Assembly (NCBI GenBank): GCA_007026445.1
Contig: VDMD01000010.1
Location: 1-64,000 of the forward strand
Source of the DNA: Schizophyllum amplum
Taxonomy: Eukaryota; Basidiomycota; Agaricomycetes; Agaricales; Schizophyllaceae
Length of the DNA stretch: 64,000 nucleotides
Direction of reading: 5' to 3'
Both the position numbers and the translations under genes were made by a program. Shown here piece by piece: positions 1-11,386 of this stretch (the stretch's first letter is position 1; each line of letters opens with the position of its first letter). The notes beneath the pieces were generated by a model. The model had not been told where the DNA came from and did not search any database. It saw nothing but the letters and a program-made list of their open reading frames with translations.

Positions 1-2210
1 GGCCGAACGCCTGCCTCGACGACAAGGAAGAAAGGCAGCAGTGTTACATAATGTCACCATCATCACACGCGCGTAACGCACGATGACATCACGTCTGGCC
101 AATCAATGTACGTAACGTCCCTGTATTCCCGGCGAAAGCCGTCCACTAACTAGATCCCCCAGCCACCGGCGAACTTGACAACACTGTTCTCGTTCGACCG
201 ACCCTTGTTACCGTTGCACTGCGTAGTGAGAAAAACGCGAGGGACCAAAGATCGGATGGCAGTTGGATGGCGGTCATACTTACGAGCATTGCTCACGCAA
301 ATGCCGAAATGCCGAGATGTTGACTGTTGCACAATGCGTGATACTGAATTCTCTAAGTTGCCTCGTCGGCAGCCTAGCAGGATCTAGTAAAGTGCAGATA
401 GCATCTAGGCTCTGACCTCAATGATATCACCCCTCAATCCTGCATAAGTCGCGCAGAACGTCGATGAAGACGCTGTCGACGTTTCGTGTACGCAAAGTAG
501 ATGACAAGTTGCCGGAATGCCGCGCTCGGCGTCCGACTCGGCGCGGAATTTTGGACACGTCACGAAAAAATGAGAGCCTCGTAGCATCTACAGTTCGGCG
601 AGTATGCAGTTCATTTTTTGCAGAAGTACGCGCACTGCTAGTCACTACAGTACTATCGAATTTGAACGGAAGCAGCAACCTGTCGCCCGCAGGATCGGTG
701 ATTGATCCAAAAAATCCGGCGATCACACCGGTTAGATGCGGCCCAAAAAATGCACCCAAAATCCTTGGGGGCGGCGATGATAAAACGGTGGATTAGTTCC
801 TAACCCACCAACAGAGCATTGAAGCCAGTGAGCTCTATCAATCAAGTACTTACACGATGCTCCGAGCTGCAACGAAAAGCGCTCTCATCGAGATGCGGGG
901 ACCGAGAGACCCATTAGAACCGAGGGATGAGAGGATCGAGACGTGAGCCAACGAGAGCGAGGCGCTCCCCATAATCGCATACCACGAGACGCAAAGGCCG
1001 TCGGATGATCAAGATTGTGATGATGAGTATGCGGGAAGAATGCGATGAGGAGGAAATGTATAGTGAGTAGCGACTGTCCTGCATGCCAGGCCCCCATTCG
1101 CTCAACGCGTTATCCGCCGTCTCAACGCTGCGCTTCATGCACTCGCCGGGAGGTCGGCACGCCAAGTGCTCGAGTGACGATGTTATCGTAATTGGCATAC
1201 TTGTTCGATGTACTATTCTGCTGCACTCTACGCTCCCGGACAGCCAACAGTAATCAAGGAACATGCATGAACCTGTCGCAGAAGAACATAAGGACATGGG
1301 ACCCGCTCGAGGTTCGATCGCGCTCGGCGCTTGCCGACGGGACCGGGATCGAACAAAGGTTTCCCAAAGCGGCGGTTCGACTTTGACGGCCATGTCGATT
1401 TCGACTACGCCATGTCCGAGAGCGAAAGACGCTCCGGAGCAACACGTTTCACGTGCTTCTACACACCCTTGGTGGAGTGCATATCGCTGTGTTCTCGGTC
1501 GCGCGAGCTCTATTATTGCGTAGCACCCTCTGCAATCGTTAGTCGCTCTCGCCAGCGGACAGGCGGCGGAGCACGAACGAGCGACTCTACCCATCCTCGA
1601 CACACACCCCACATCTCATGACCACCAGTACCCTTCCCACCCTTGCCTCTGCCCCGCGTTCTCGGCATTCGCATTGCGCTCCAATGCACCCCTTGCCTCG
1701 CCCTCCGTCTTCCGACCCTAGCGCGCAGTCTTCCGTCGCCGATCACTTTCGGAGATATCATTTGTTATGTCGGAAGCCCGGAAGTTCCGGGTTAAGCGCA
1801 GGCGGTGGCCTCGGAAGAGAAGCAGCACTTACGACCTGGAATGACGAGGAGCAAGTCCCTTCGCATTGCAGCAGCCAAGGCCGCGTCGTCTGCGGGCTCC
1901 AAGGCCGACGCCCCTGAGGGGCAGAAATGTATATAAGACACGGTGAGTCGGCGGACTTTTCCAGTTCCCTCACCTCCCTCATTCTCTCACTCACTCCCTC
2001 ATCCACTCGTCCTCCATCGTCTACCCATCCCCTCTTCGGCACCTTTCAATTTTCATTACCATCGACCCTCACCGTCTCCTTTGATTAGCCGTCTTGGATT
2101 TCTTGCCCCTCGATGGCACTCGCGTTGTGCATGCTCAAAGTGTGCACTCACTCATTCTCAATTCTCAACTTTGCTGACTCGACCTTTCTAGATCTGCTAC
2201 CGCGACCAGT
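1..2210. other. No gene supported
   Basis: No reading frame here shows a recognisable domain or a convincing start and splice pattern. The longest frames (for example 914-1612 on the minus strand and 464-796 on the plus strand) are broken-looking, composition-driven and lack motifs. The pyrimidine-rich stretch at about 1960-2100 just before the ATG at 2211 would suit a fungal promoter or 5' UTR of the following transcription unit. Confidence 0.4.
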
Positions 2211-3087
2211 ATGCCTCTAGGTAAGCTACTTTTGCTTTCGATTCTTGCCTCTACTGATCAGTCCGCTCTTTGCAGTCCTTGCATTCCTTTCGACATCGTT
2301 TCGACGACAGTGAGTGTCCTCACTCACTCATGCATTTGACCTTGTCTGACTTTCATCACTATCCAGCTACTTATACTCCTTCGAGCTTTGGTGCAGCGGT
2401 CAGTGGCATCACTGTAGCGCTGTACCTATGCTCTCAAACGTTCACAATCTGTGAGTAACTCATTCGATATTGCTGCTTTCACTGACTCGATCGTAAGCCC
2501 AGCGCGGTCATCGCAACCCGTCATTTGGACATTGACCATCCCGTAAGTCTCAACGCGCCTTGATCGCCGCTCTAACATTGACTTACAGGGTTGCTACAGG
2601 TTCAGGGCAAGTGAGTCCGACAAGACGTTGTCGAGCTCGACGTCGTCGCTGACTGATACCCTCCCAGTTTACTGTTCACGACGGCGAGCCTACTCTAGTC
2701 GCCGCCGCCGACATGCACGACGCTGGAGCAGTCGGCACTCGACGCAGCTCGCATTGACATTTGGTGCGTACTCGGTGCTACAGCGAAGCGCATACTGACA
2801 CCGTCGTCTTCAACAGCCTCTACCTCCCGACCTCAGGCATGGCACACGGCGCCCACAGCGTCCCACACGGCGCCCACAACGCCCAACAAGACAGCAATGA
2901 CGTCGGCGACGAATCTCGCCGACACGTCCAGACCGCTGTCAAGTTCGAAGCCGGTCTGTCACTTCCTCCCTCGCCAACGACGAGCTCGCCGTCCATCCCG
3001 TCCTCGTCGTCGTCGCCGCCGTCGTCGCCGCAGCAGTCGCCGTCGCCGTCCACACGCTCCATGCCGGCAGCGGAGATGAGGCGGTGA
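2211..3087 (+). CDS. Multi-exon gene or gene remnant, product unknown
   Basis: The unit starts with ATG at 2211 and is followed by a regular ladder of short introns: 2221-2275, 2310-2366, 2451-2502, 2543-2588, 2611-2667 and 2764-2816, each with a GTRNGY donor, a CTGAC or CTAAC-like branch site and an AG acceptor. The exon at 2367-2450 can be read as a hydrophobic segment (TYTPSSFGAAVSGITVAL...) resembling the first membrane helix of fungal multi-pass proteins. However, joining from ATG 2211 by phase gives a different frame that also stays open, into an Arg-rich C-terminus ending near 3079. Two or three frames remain possible over 2817-3087, one of them Ser/Pro-rich and ending at 3087. I cannot choose the true frame. 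The splice pattern is the strong evidence; the product is unknown and the locus may be decayed. Confidence 0.35.
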
Positions 3088-3479
3088 TGGCGGCGGTGGA
3101 TCGCCCTTTGTCTCTGACCACCACCATGCACGACGACGCACCTCGTCCCCGACGCGCTCGTCGACGCACTCGACGTCCTCACCGACGTGGACGGCGTCAT
3201 GTGCAGGATGCTCAACACCAACGGTGGCGAAAAGCGCGAACGAACGCGATCGGCGCGACGCGACTCTGATAGGCGCCGGACGTGGCAGCGCGACGGGGAC
3301 GCTCTCATCGCCACCTACGACGAGATCGACGATGTTGTTACGACATTCAGGTGCGTTTGTGCCGTTCCCCGCAACGAGCACGTACTTACACGATCCAGGT
3401 GCGTTGAACGCAGCGCCACGCCGCGCATGTCGCCGACGAAGCGTTCGCCGACGTCGCGCTACTTCTCCGCATCCCCCAC
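3088..3479 (+). other. Exon-like block before the module array
   Basis: A frame over about 3130-3350 reads as a plausible acidic segment (LVPDALVDALDVLTDVDG...) and ends at a donor (CAG/GTGCGT, 3350) with AG acceptors at about 3408 and 3425. It cannot be connected cleanly to the preceding exons, because an overlapping hydrophobic Val/Ala frame at about 2950-3130 lies one base out of register. This suggests a frameshift or an unrecognised intron. It may belong to the same transcription unit as the array that follows. Confidence 0.2.
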
Positions 3480-6169
3480 GCACCCCACACGATGACTGTA
3501 GCCGTGATTCCGCCGGAGGCCAGCCCGCCATCGCCCTGTGGGGAATCATATGCGAGGTGAGTACGTTCTCTCCTCACCGACCCCTTGCACCTGCACCCCC
3601 GAATGCCCATGCTGACGACGTTCCAGACGACGGTGTACACAACCTCGAACCGCTGCAGGCGTGCGCGCGAGTGCCCTGCGGGGGAATTTATGCATGCAAG
3701 GATTTTTCGGTGAGTTTCCTTCGCCCTCTCATAACTTATAACGACGACACTGACCTTCGAGACCCAGGGCGCTCATCCAAGATGTCGAGGATGCTCTAGA
3801 ACGATCCCCCGACCGCCGGAGGCATGCGTGCGACTACGACGCACCTGTATATTGCAAGGTAAGCGGTATTTCGCCTGTCCTGTTGACCTCCCACTCGCCC
3901 CCGGAGACCGTACCACAATTCGGTACTGACGATATTCCAGATATACTTATTCAGAAGGCCCGAGCCGCCGGAGGCATGCGCTGTCGCCCTGCGGCGAGAG
4001 CGTTTGGGAGGTAAGCGCCCCTTGACCGTCCGTCCGACCCCTCACCCACCCCCTCAATGCTGCTATCGAGGAGCGTACTGATGTTTATAGCGGCCCTATG
4101 CGCGGCCTCCGAGCCGCCGGAGGCGAGCGTGCTGTTGCCCTGCGGGGAATGTGAGACGGCGATTTTCGAAGGTACGCCCACACCGCCTTGGTCGAGACAC
4201 CGCTGACATACGTGCATAGACCCTCGGATTTATGGCTGCGGGGTGCAGGTACGACCCCTATGTACCGCTTGCAACTTCGTCGGCGTGCCCCCCGTCGCAG
4301 AAGGGGGGAATAACTGTTGAATTCCGTGAGAGGTATGTTTTCGGCCCGTGTTCGTTGAAATTGCGATCGCTAACGTGCACCAAGCCCAGGCCTTCTTCGA
4401 CGGGGAGTGTGCATAGGACATGTACGTACTCCCTGAGGTGTTGGGGGCGTGCGCCCTGCCCGTTGTCGGGGAAACTACCGGCGATCTCTACTCGACGTAA
4501 GCCGCCTGTCCTGCTCGTCGAAATTCCGTTTGTTTACGTGCACCAACCCCAGGCCTTTACTGCTCGGGTACACATACAAGACCTCTATGTACCCCCCTCA
4601 GGTGTCACGGATGCCCCCCTCGCTGATCGTCGGGGGAATTATCGACGATTGGCTTACAAGGTAAGCCCCCTCCCCCTGACTTTCGAAACTGCGGTCGTGA
4701 ACGTGCACCAAACCTAGGATGTTTTCGATCGGGCATGTACATAGGGCCGGTACGTATTCCCATAGGCGTCGGGGGCGTCCGCCCTGCTCGTCGTCGGGGG
4801 AATTATGGACGATTCGGATTCAAGGTAAGCCCCCTTCCCCGATTGTCGGAATTCTGATCATTAACGTGCACCAACCCTAGGTCTTTTTCGCTGGGGGGTC
4901 TATATAAGACCTCTATTCACCTGCCCGAAGCGTCGCGGCTGCCCCCTCGCTGCTCGTCGGGGGGCATCTTGACCCTGTGAACGAAGGTATGCCCCGCCTC
5001 CTTGTCAATTCGATTTCCGCTGATAAACGTGCACCGACCCCAGGTTCTTTTTGCTGGGGGATGTCTATGCGACCTCTACTTACCCCCCTCAGGCGTCGCG
5101 GATATCCCCCTCGCTGATCGTCGGGGGCATTATCGACGATTTGTATGCAAGGTAAGCCCCCTCCCTGATTTTTGAAATTGCGGTCGTTAACGTGCACCAA
5201 CCCAAGGCCTTTTTCCATGGAGGCTTCATATACGACCTCTATGTACCCCCTGAGGCGTCGCGGGCGTCCCCGCCGCCGCTCGTCGGGGGGCATCTTGACC
5301 CTGCGAACGAAGGTATGCCCCGCCCCCTTGTCGGTTCATTTTCCACTGATAAACGTGCACCGACCCTAGGTTCTTTTTGCTGAGGGATGTCTTTACGACT
5401 TGTACGTACCCCCTAAGGCGTTGGGGGCGCCCGCCCTGCTTGACGTCGTGGGGATTATCGACGATTTGTAACAAGGTAAGCCCCCTCCCTGATTTTCGAA
5501 ATCGCGCTCGTTGACGTGCACCAAACCTAGGATGTTTTCGATGGGCGATGTACATATTGCCCGTACATATCCCCACAGGCGTCGGGGGCGCCCGCCCTGC
5601 TCGTCGCCGGGGGAGTTATTGACGATTTGTATTCGAGGTAAGCCCCCTCCCACTGATTATCGAATTTCTGACCATTGATGTGCACCCACCCCAGGCCTTT
5701 TTCCATGCAGGCTTCATATACGACCTCTATGTACCCCCTGAGGTCTCGCGGGCGCCCCCGTCGCCGCTCGTCGGGGGTATTTTGACCCTGTGAACGAAGG
5801 TATGCCCCGCCCCCTTGTCAGTTCGATTTCCGCTAACAAACGTGCACCGACCCTAGGTTATTCCTACTGGGGGATGTCTATACGACCTGTACGTCCCTCC
5901 TGAGGCGTTGGAGAAGTGCGCCCTGCTCGATGCGGGGTGACATATCGTGGGTCTCGCGAAAGGTACGCCCCCTCCCATTGTTAGCCGAGGTTTCTGCTCA
6001 CAGACGTGCATTAACCCTAGGCCTTTTTCGTCGGGGAATGCATATACGACCTCCCCTTACTCTCTGAGACGTCGCGGGCGTGCGCCCTGCTAAACGTTGG
6101 GGGAATTATTGTCAAAGGTATGTCTCCCTCCCCTTGATTAGTGACTGTGTTACTGATATCTGCCCCCAG
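3480..6169 (+). repeat. Tandem array of about 17 exon-intron modules
   Basis: Every module consists of an exon-like block and an intron-like block. Degenerate early blocks: about 3480-3556, 3627-3709, 3768-3858, 3941-4010, 4091-4171, 4220-4332. Regular later blocks: 4390-4496, 4553-4660, 4718-4824, 4881-4986, 5044-5151, 5207-5312, 5370-5475, 5531-5637, 5695-5799, 5857-5962, 6021-6117. From 4497 the blocks between them are 52-58 nt, start GTAAGC, GTATGC or GTACGC, carry an AACGTGCACC-type motif near the 3' end and finish in CCTAG or CCCAG; the period is 161-165 bp. The early exons share CCGCCGGAGGC...CCCTGCGGGGAAT, readable as PPEAS...PCGE; the later ones read YDLYVPPEAS...LLVGGI. Exon lengths (105-108 nt in most) are not all multiples of three and several blocks hold stops, so one continuous reading frame is not preserved. 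It could be a repeat-built gene, a spliced non-coding RNA or a decayed array. Confidence 0.8.
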
Positions 6170-7869
6170 CGTCTATACTTTTGTCTGTATATGTAGATAC
6201 ATGCTACACGTTTGTATAGAGCTCAGAACCTCCCCCTCGCCTCGGTACACGCGGACGAAGGGCGGGGGATGTCTCGCCGAAACAAAACAAAACAAAAATG
6301 TCGCACTGTTTTTCTTGCACGGCTCAAGGTACGCGCGTTCGCACCACATACATCTTTTGTACCACTTCCCTTCCCCCCTCCTCCCCTCCCCACACCCTGG
6401 CAGCTCGTCCGATACCGAGAGCGCACTGCTCTGAGTACTCACCGCACTGGGCATTCGCAGTGCGGCTCTCGGCGACGATGGCTGCCTTCTCCCTTGGTCG
6501 CCTTTCCCCCCTCGTTGCCTTTCCCCCCTCCGTCGCCTTTCCCCCGTCGTCGCCTTTCCCCCCTCGTCGCCTTTCCCCCCTCCGTCGCCTTCCCCCTTCG
6601 CCCCCTACTATTACCCCCACTTCATTGTACACTGACGCTTGTGTTTACAGGAACGTCGTGCGTGGCTCCCGAGATGTGGCATGGCCCCTCGAGATGCGTC
6701 GTGCCTCCCCGACGAGCGGCGGCCCGCTCTCGACGAGCGGCGCATGTCCTCGCCGGCGAGCGGCGCCTCCCTTTGAGGCGCGGTGCCCCCCTCTCGACGT
6801 GCGGCGCCCCCCTTCGAGGCGCGGCGCTTGTCCTCCTCGACGAGCGTCGTCCCTCCTCCCCGACGAGCGGCGTTTGTCCTCCCCGACGGGCGTCGTCCCT
6901 CCTGCCCGACGAGCGTCCCCCCTCCCTCGTCCCCCTTGTGTTGAGCGGCGCGTTGCATGGTTAGTCAAGCCTGGCAAACCGGACGTTGCTGTTTGATGCG
7001 GGAGACGGCGGGGTGAGGGAGGTGTGCGCGGAGGGAGACGGTGCGAGGAGGGGCGGGCGAGTTGGGGGGCGGGCGTGCGCGATGTGTGAGGGAGGTGTTC
7101 GCCCTCCCTCCCCTTACATTTCGTATAATCGAGGTACGAATACGTTGATTTTTCATTCCCTCCCCTCCCCCTCCTTCGCTTGGTTGTAAACTGATAGATT
7201 CGATTATTAGTTTACACCTTAGATAGGGGAGGGCGAGGCAGACGGAGACGGGGACGAGGGCGAGGGAGCGAGATACTCGCAGGAGAGGGGGGGAGGAACG
7301 GACGAGGTGGAGCAGGGGAAGGAGTTAGGAGGCGGGCATATACGTGGGAAGGGCAAGGGGGTAGTTAGACAGATCGTCTGTACGGATATGTAAGTACACC
7401 ATAGTCTAAGTATGTAGTAGAATAGTCAATAAATAAATGTGTTGTCGAGCACCAACGCAAGCCCACGAGTAGCGCCGCAGCCGTGAGCGAGTTCAAGTCG
7501 TTCGAGACAGATTGAATTAGGACCGCCGCATATATGCACGCACAGTCTACGGCACAGATCACCATAGTATTGTAGCTGTTCAAGTACATCGAGAACAATA
7601 CGTAGACTACGTATATCACTGCCATTCGTCAAAGACGAGTGCGGCGTGCGAGACGGGGAGGGGGGGAGGGAGACGGGGACGAGGAGGGAAAGGGAGGAGA
7701 TGGAGGCGACGGGCGAGAGCAGAGACGCGTCGTGTGTGCGCGACTACGGTCGGACGATCAGACGCTCCGTGCGGTTGTGCACACAGCGATTGCTTGATGA
7801 AGGTCTTGAACAAGAAAACAAGCACCGGGTCGTGTAAATCAGAACTTGCACGTGCGCGACGTGCATGCA
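6170..7869. other. Low-complexity DNA, no gene supported
   Basis: After the last module acceptor (6169) the sequence becomes compositionally simple. Positions 6478-6610 repeat a CCCCTCGTCGCCTTTCC-type unit, 6700-6930 repeat a CGACGAGCGGCG-type unit, and 7200-7330 and 7640-7720 are G- and A-rich. Open frames of up to 250 codons here are products of this composition. Donor- and acceptor-like sites at 6330 and 6650 could extend the upstream transcription unit, but I see no conserved protein. Confidence 0.5.
6478..6610. repeat. Pyrimidine-rich minisatellite
   Basis: About seven imperfect copies of a 17-19 bp unit, CGCCTTTCCCCCCTCGTCG and variants, lie head to tail. It resembles the polypyrimidine tracts of the 22-35 kb region in composition but not in unit. 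Confidence 0.7.
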
Positions 7870-7877
7870 GTTGAATT
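7870..7877. repeat. 8-bp target site duplication, left
   Basis: GTTGAATT immediately precedes the left terminal inverted repeat and is repeated exactly at 11267-11274 after the right one. Eight base pairs is the diagnostic length for hAT transposons, and a perfect match implies a recent insertion. Confidence 0.95.
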
Positions 7878-7893
7878 CAGTGTTCGCCCGAAG
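7878..7893 (+). repeat. hAT left terminal inverted repeat
   Basis: CAGTGTTCGCCCGAAG begins with the CAGNG signature of hAT ends and matches the reverse complement of 11251-11266 at all 16 positions. Confidence 0.95.
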
Positions 7894-8094
7894 CCCTAAG
7901 GCCTTCAAAGATTGAAGACCTTCAGGACCCCTTCAGGAAGGCTTCAAGTAACGCGGCCACCTGAAGCCCAATTTGAAGCCCTTCAACGGTCACGTGCTAT
8001 GCTTGTCGGCATCGGCCGGGCGCCGGCGGGACGCGTCTTATACTTTCACTTTTGTACTGTTACTGAGCCCCGTACACCCACAACTCGACATTCC

Positions 8095-11000
8095 ATGGCT
8101 GTGAAAGACTACTTCCTCTATCATGGCATGAAAAATTCCACCCAACACCACACGTACTGCCTAGCATGTCTTGCATTCCATAGGAATAAAATCTCGAAGG
8201 ACAACAAGGAGCGAGGGGACCCCATACCCGCGGAAGCTTTGGATGTTGCAGAGAAGCTACGCCTAGAGGAAGAACTAGACATTGCTGGTGTGTCATAATA
8301 TCTCAAGCTGAATGAGGAGAATCCTGACCTATGTATCAAGCTCGTGATGCTATGGTTGCGAATGAGACCCGAACGCGCGGTGTAGTGACAGCGCATATCG
8401 CGCACCTCATTGGCGGTGGACCAGGAAACACGATCTCGGAGTGTAAACACGCGAGCAACGAAGTCAAGCAAGTGGCGCGTGCTGAGCGTCAGGCCTTGAA
8501 GGATCGCAAGGACGCCAGCAAGACGGAGGCGACACCCGGCGCTAATGCGGCGGCGACTCTGAAGCGCCAAGCTTCCAAAACCGGTGGGACCCCAGACACT
8601 GCGACGAAGAAGGCGAAGACGGGACAGACGAAGCTGAAAACGTACACCCCGGCCGAGATGCCATTCAGCCCAGCAGAGGCGGAGGCTTTGAGGGCGAAAG
8701 CCTTGCGTGTGACCGTCAAACTGAACCTTCCGTTCTCCATTTGGGACGACGTAGAGCTCCTCGAGTTCATTGGTATGTTGCGCGCGCAGGCGCCCGCCAT
8801 CATGCCCTCTGCCAAAGTGATGAGCACGACGATGCTCAAGAATGCTGCCGAGGTTGTGGACAAGGATATGAAGGACAAGCTAGCGGAGCGTGAGGTTGGA
8901 CTCAGGTGCGCGTGGCGCTACTTTGTACTACACGGAAGGTTATGCTCACAGATGTCGTCAGCACGGATGGTTGGAAGTCGAGAACAAAGGCCGCACTAAG
9001 CGCCGTCTGCCTGAATGTAGACTCCAAGGTAGCATCTGCGCATGTCACACGTAATCGGGGCTGATTCTCATACCAGGTTCACACACTCAAGCTGATCGAC
9101 ACGACGTCTATGAACAAGGACGGTCCTGCGCAATGCAAGCAGTTCGAAGACATGATTGATGATGCGGAGGAAGTTTATAAGTGTCAAGTTCTGTACTTCG
9201 TGACCGACGGCGACGGCGGGAGTAGCAAAGGTCGCAAACTTCTGGTGAAGAATCGTCCGTATATGTTGGCGCCGACATGCTGGGGACACCAGGTACGCAT
9301 GCGTGGTCCACGCGCTGACCGTCTTTACGTGGGATTCGAAGCTAATCTTCGTGCACAGGGTCAACTGATGCTCGGCGATTACTTCAGAGTAAACGACTAC
9401 GCTGCGGAGATCTCCGAGACGGCGACAGGACTCATCGGTTGGATCAACAATCACGGCAAGGTTCGAATGCTATTCAACAAGGCCCAGGCGGAATGCGCGC
9501 GCCACGACGCTACACAAAAGACACCGGTGCTGGCCTTTCTCGTGGCCAACATTACTCGCTGGACCACGCACGTTGTAGCGTTCATGCGACTCCTCGACCT
9601 CAAGAAGGCGCTCCAGGTAGCCGTCATGCTATCGCGCGCGGCCATCATCGAGGCACAGGTCGGTGCTGCAAAGTATGCGGAGAAAGACCGTCTTGAGCTT
9701 GAGGCGAATGAATGGTGCAACACCATCGCTGACCCCGGATATTGGAATGGTCTTGAGGATGTCCTCGGCGACCTCGAAGCGATCTGCTACGGCATCAACA
9801 TCAATCAGCAAGACTCCGTCAGTGCTAACAAGGTTCTCCTCATGATTGCAGGCATCTACCTACAATTTGAGGCACACCCGGAACGCGCTGTCTCTTTTCG
9901 AATGACCGAGCGGCTCGAGAAGCGCTGGGCAGACTGTGACCAGCCGCTCTTTCTTCTGGCGCTGATTCTCGACCCTTTCGACGGGCTGACGCGCTTCGGC
10001 GACAATGCGGGACTCGACCATCTGACTATTAATGCGATGGCGACGCAGGTACGTTCTCCTCCTTTCATATTGCCTTCACTGACTCGTCTTCAGCTGTGGC
10101 GTCGCATGCGTGACCGCCCGGACAATGCAGACTCTGCCGAGACGCGGCTGAGCAAGGAGACCGAGCTCTCGGCCGCCTTGCTCAGATACCTTGCGGGTAC
10201 GGGCTCTTTTGCATCCTGGGAAACGAACCGGGAGGTTTTCGAACAGACTCATGTATGTCCATTGTTTTATTTTGTTTATCCGTTCCTGTACATAGTACTC
10301 ACCGTCAATTTAACACAATTTACAGGGGAGGGATCCTCTCATGGCGTGGACAGCGTTCACAAGAAGGGATACGCAGGAGCTTGCTCGCTTTGCGAAGACG
10401 ATCTACTCCGTCGTCGTCAACACTGCAGGCTGCGAGCGAACCTTTTCGCGACTGAAGATCATCCAATCACCGCATCGCAGCCGTATCGGTACCGAGAAGA
10501 TGGAGCAGATGATGAAGGTGCGTAACTCAGTTGATTTTCTAGGTTCACAATTCATATGCTCTTTCCAGGTCAGCTCGCAGATCACGGCCGAGAACGTGGC
10601 ACGCGGTGTTGTGAAGGCGCGCACAAAGCGTAAGAACCACAAGGGGACGCAGGCCCTCTTAGAGGTTCCACGTTACCGCGACGTTTTGGAGGACCAGAAC
10701 GACGAGGAGGAGAGCGAGCGGGGACGCCTACTCGTGAATACACGCGCTGGATGGCGGACGGAGATGGCCAAGTGGGTTGCAGCTGCTCGTGCTGCAGAGG
10801 AAGACGAATTTGCGGCGTCGCTCGAGGACAGCGTCGACGAGATGCCCACTCAGCCTATAGAGGTACCAGCGCGCCTCGTGGCTCAACAGCCCGCCGCCAG
10901 ACGCATCGCGCCATTTCCGAAGAAGACGCTCAAAGAGCTCTTCAGTGGTCTGCCTCCCGTTCGGACCGTTAGGCTCATTGTGAGAGGAGATACGAGGGAG

Positions 11001-11117
11001 CAGGAGCTTATGCATGCACTGGCAGTCAGTCAGCGTGCTTCTGACGGTGGGGATGGTGATGTAGGGGACAGCGAGGAATGCGCGGCGGTCGAAAACGGTA
11101 CAGGCGACTCGCTGTAG
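8095..11117 (+). CDS. hAT-family transposase with BED-type zinc finger
   Basis: Cuts and re-inserts the surrounding element through an RNase H-like DDE nuclease. Splicing 8095-8287, 8341-8905, 8962-9028, 9077-9292, 9359-10048, 10094-10252, 10326-10517 and 10569-11117 keeps phase throughout and gives 876 aa. ATG 8095 opens directly into a BED-finger-like segment (VKDYFLYHG...HHTYCLACLAFH). Landmarks follow in order: STDGW with the first catalytic Asp, VTDGD...GRKLL with the second, the CWGHQGQLMLGD segment matching the hAT CxxH motif, and near the C-terminus NTAGCERTFSRLK, the hAT dimerisation region. The acceptor at 8961 rather than 8951 is chosen because only it restores the TDGW frame. No stop or frameshift is seen, so the gene looks functional. 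The tail is acidic and low in complexity. Exon limits are inferred from phase and motif. Confidence 0.92.
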
Positions 11118-11250
11118 GGCCCTGTGGGCGTGGCAACAATTGATGTCGTATTATTGTGGCTATTTATAAATTAAGCCCTTAAGCCCTTAAGCCCTAAGCC
11201 TTCAATTAAGCCTATAAGCCTTCAAAACTCACGGACCCCGTTTTTAAGCC

Positions 11251-11266
11251 CTTCGGGCGAACACTG
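11251..11266 (-). repeat. hAT right terminal inverted repeat
   Basis: CTTCGGGCGAACACTG is the exact reverse complement of the left end at 7878-7893. Confidence 0.95.
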
Positions 11267-11274
11267 GTTGAATT
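11267..11274. repeat. 8-bp target site duplication, right
   Basis: GTTGAATT, identical to 7870-7877, directly follows the right inverted repeat. Confidence 0.95.
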
Positions 11275-11386
11275 TGCTGATAAGATCGATTAAAATTCGT
11301 CCGGACCGCGACGAACAAGTTCAAGTTCATCTGAATTTCCGTATTGCGTGTGCCCAGAGAGAAGTCCCGGCGTTCAAGAACTTATC

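Larger units (their letters stand above)
7878..11266 (+). mobile_element. Complete hAT-superfamily DNA transposon
   Basis: This 3,389-bp element has perfect 16-bp terminal inverted repeats, CAGTGTTCGCCCGAAG at 7878-7893 and its reverse complement at 11251-11266, flanked by identical 8-bp duplications (7870-7877 and 11267-11274). Subterminal regions are dense in short GCCCTTMAAG/CTTGAAGG-type motifs (7893-7985 and 11175-11250), which in hAT elements act as transposase binding sites. The interior holds one spliced transposase gene with all family landmarks. Everything needed for autonomy seems present. The insertion sits about 110 bp upstream of the La gene start and could affect its promoter. 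Confidence 0.95.

Noticed and set aside
914..1612. Minus-strand 232-codon frame
   Set aside because: No domain, no conserved-looking segments and no promoter or intron signals.
4913..5653. Long minus-strand frames through the module array (up to 126 codons)
   Set aside because: They run through blocks that carry consistent plus-strand donor and acceptor sites, and no minus-strand splice or start pattern repeats with the period.
3480..6169. CRISPR-like array
   Set aside because: The periodic blocks are both repeats, exon-like and intron-like, with no unique spacers, and the genome is eukaryotic.
6212..6996. Pro/Arg-rich frames of 232-250 codons
   Set aside because: They are translations of two minisatellites and end or begin with them; all frames on both strands are similarly open.
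7878..11266. Retrotransposon or helitron interpretation
   Set aside because: Inverted repeats, 8-bp target duplication and transposase motifs all identify a hAT cut-and-paste element.
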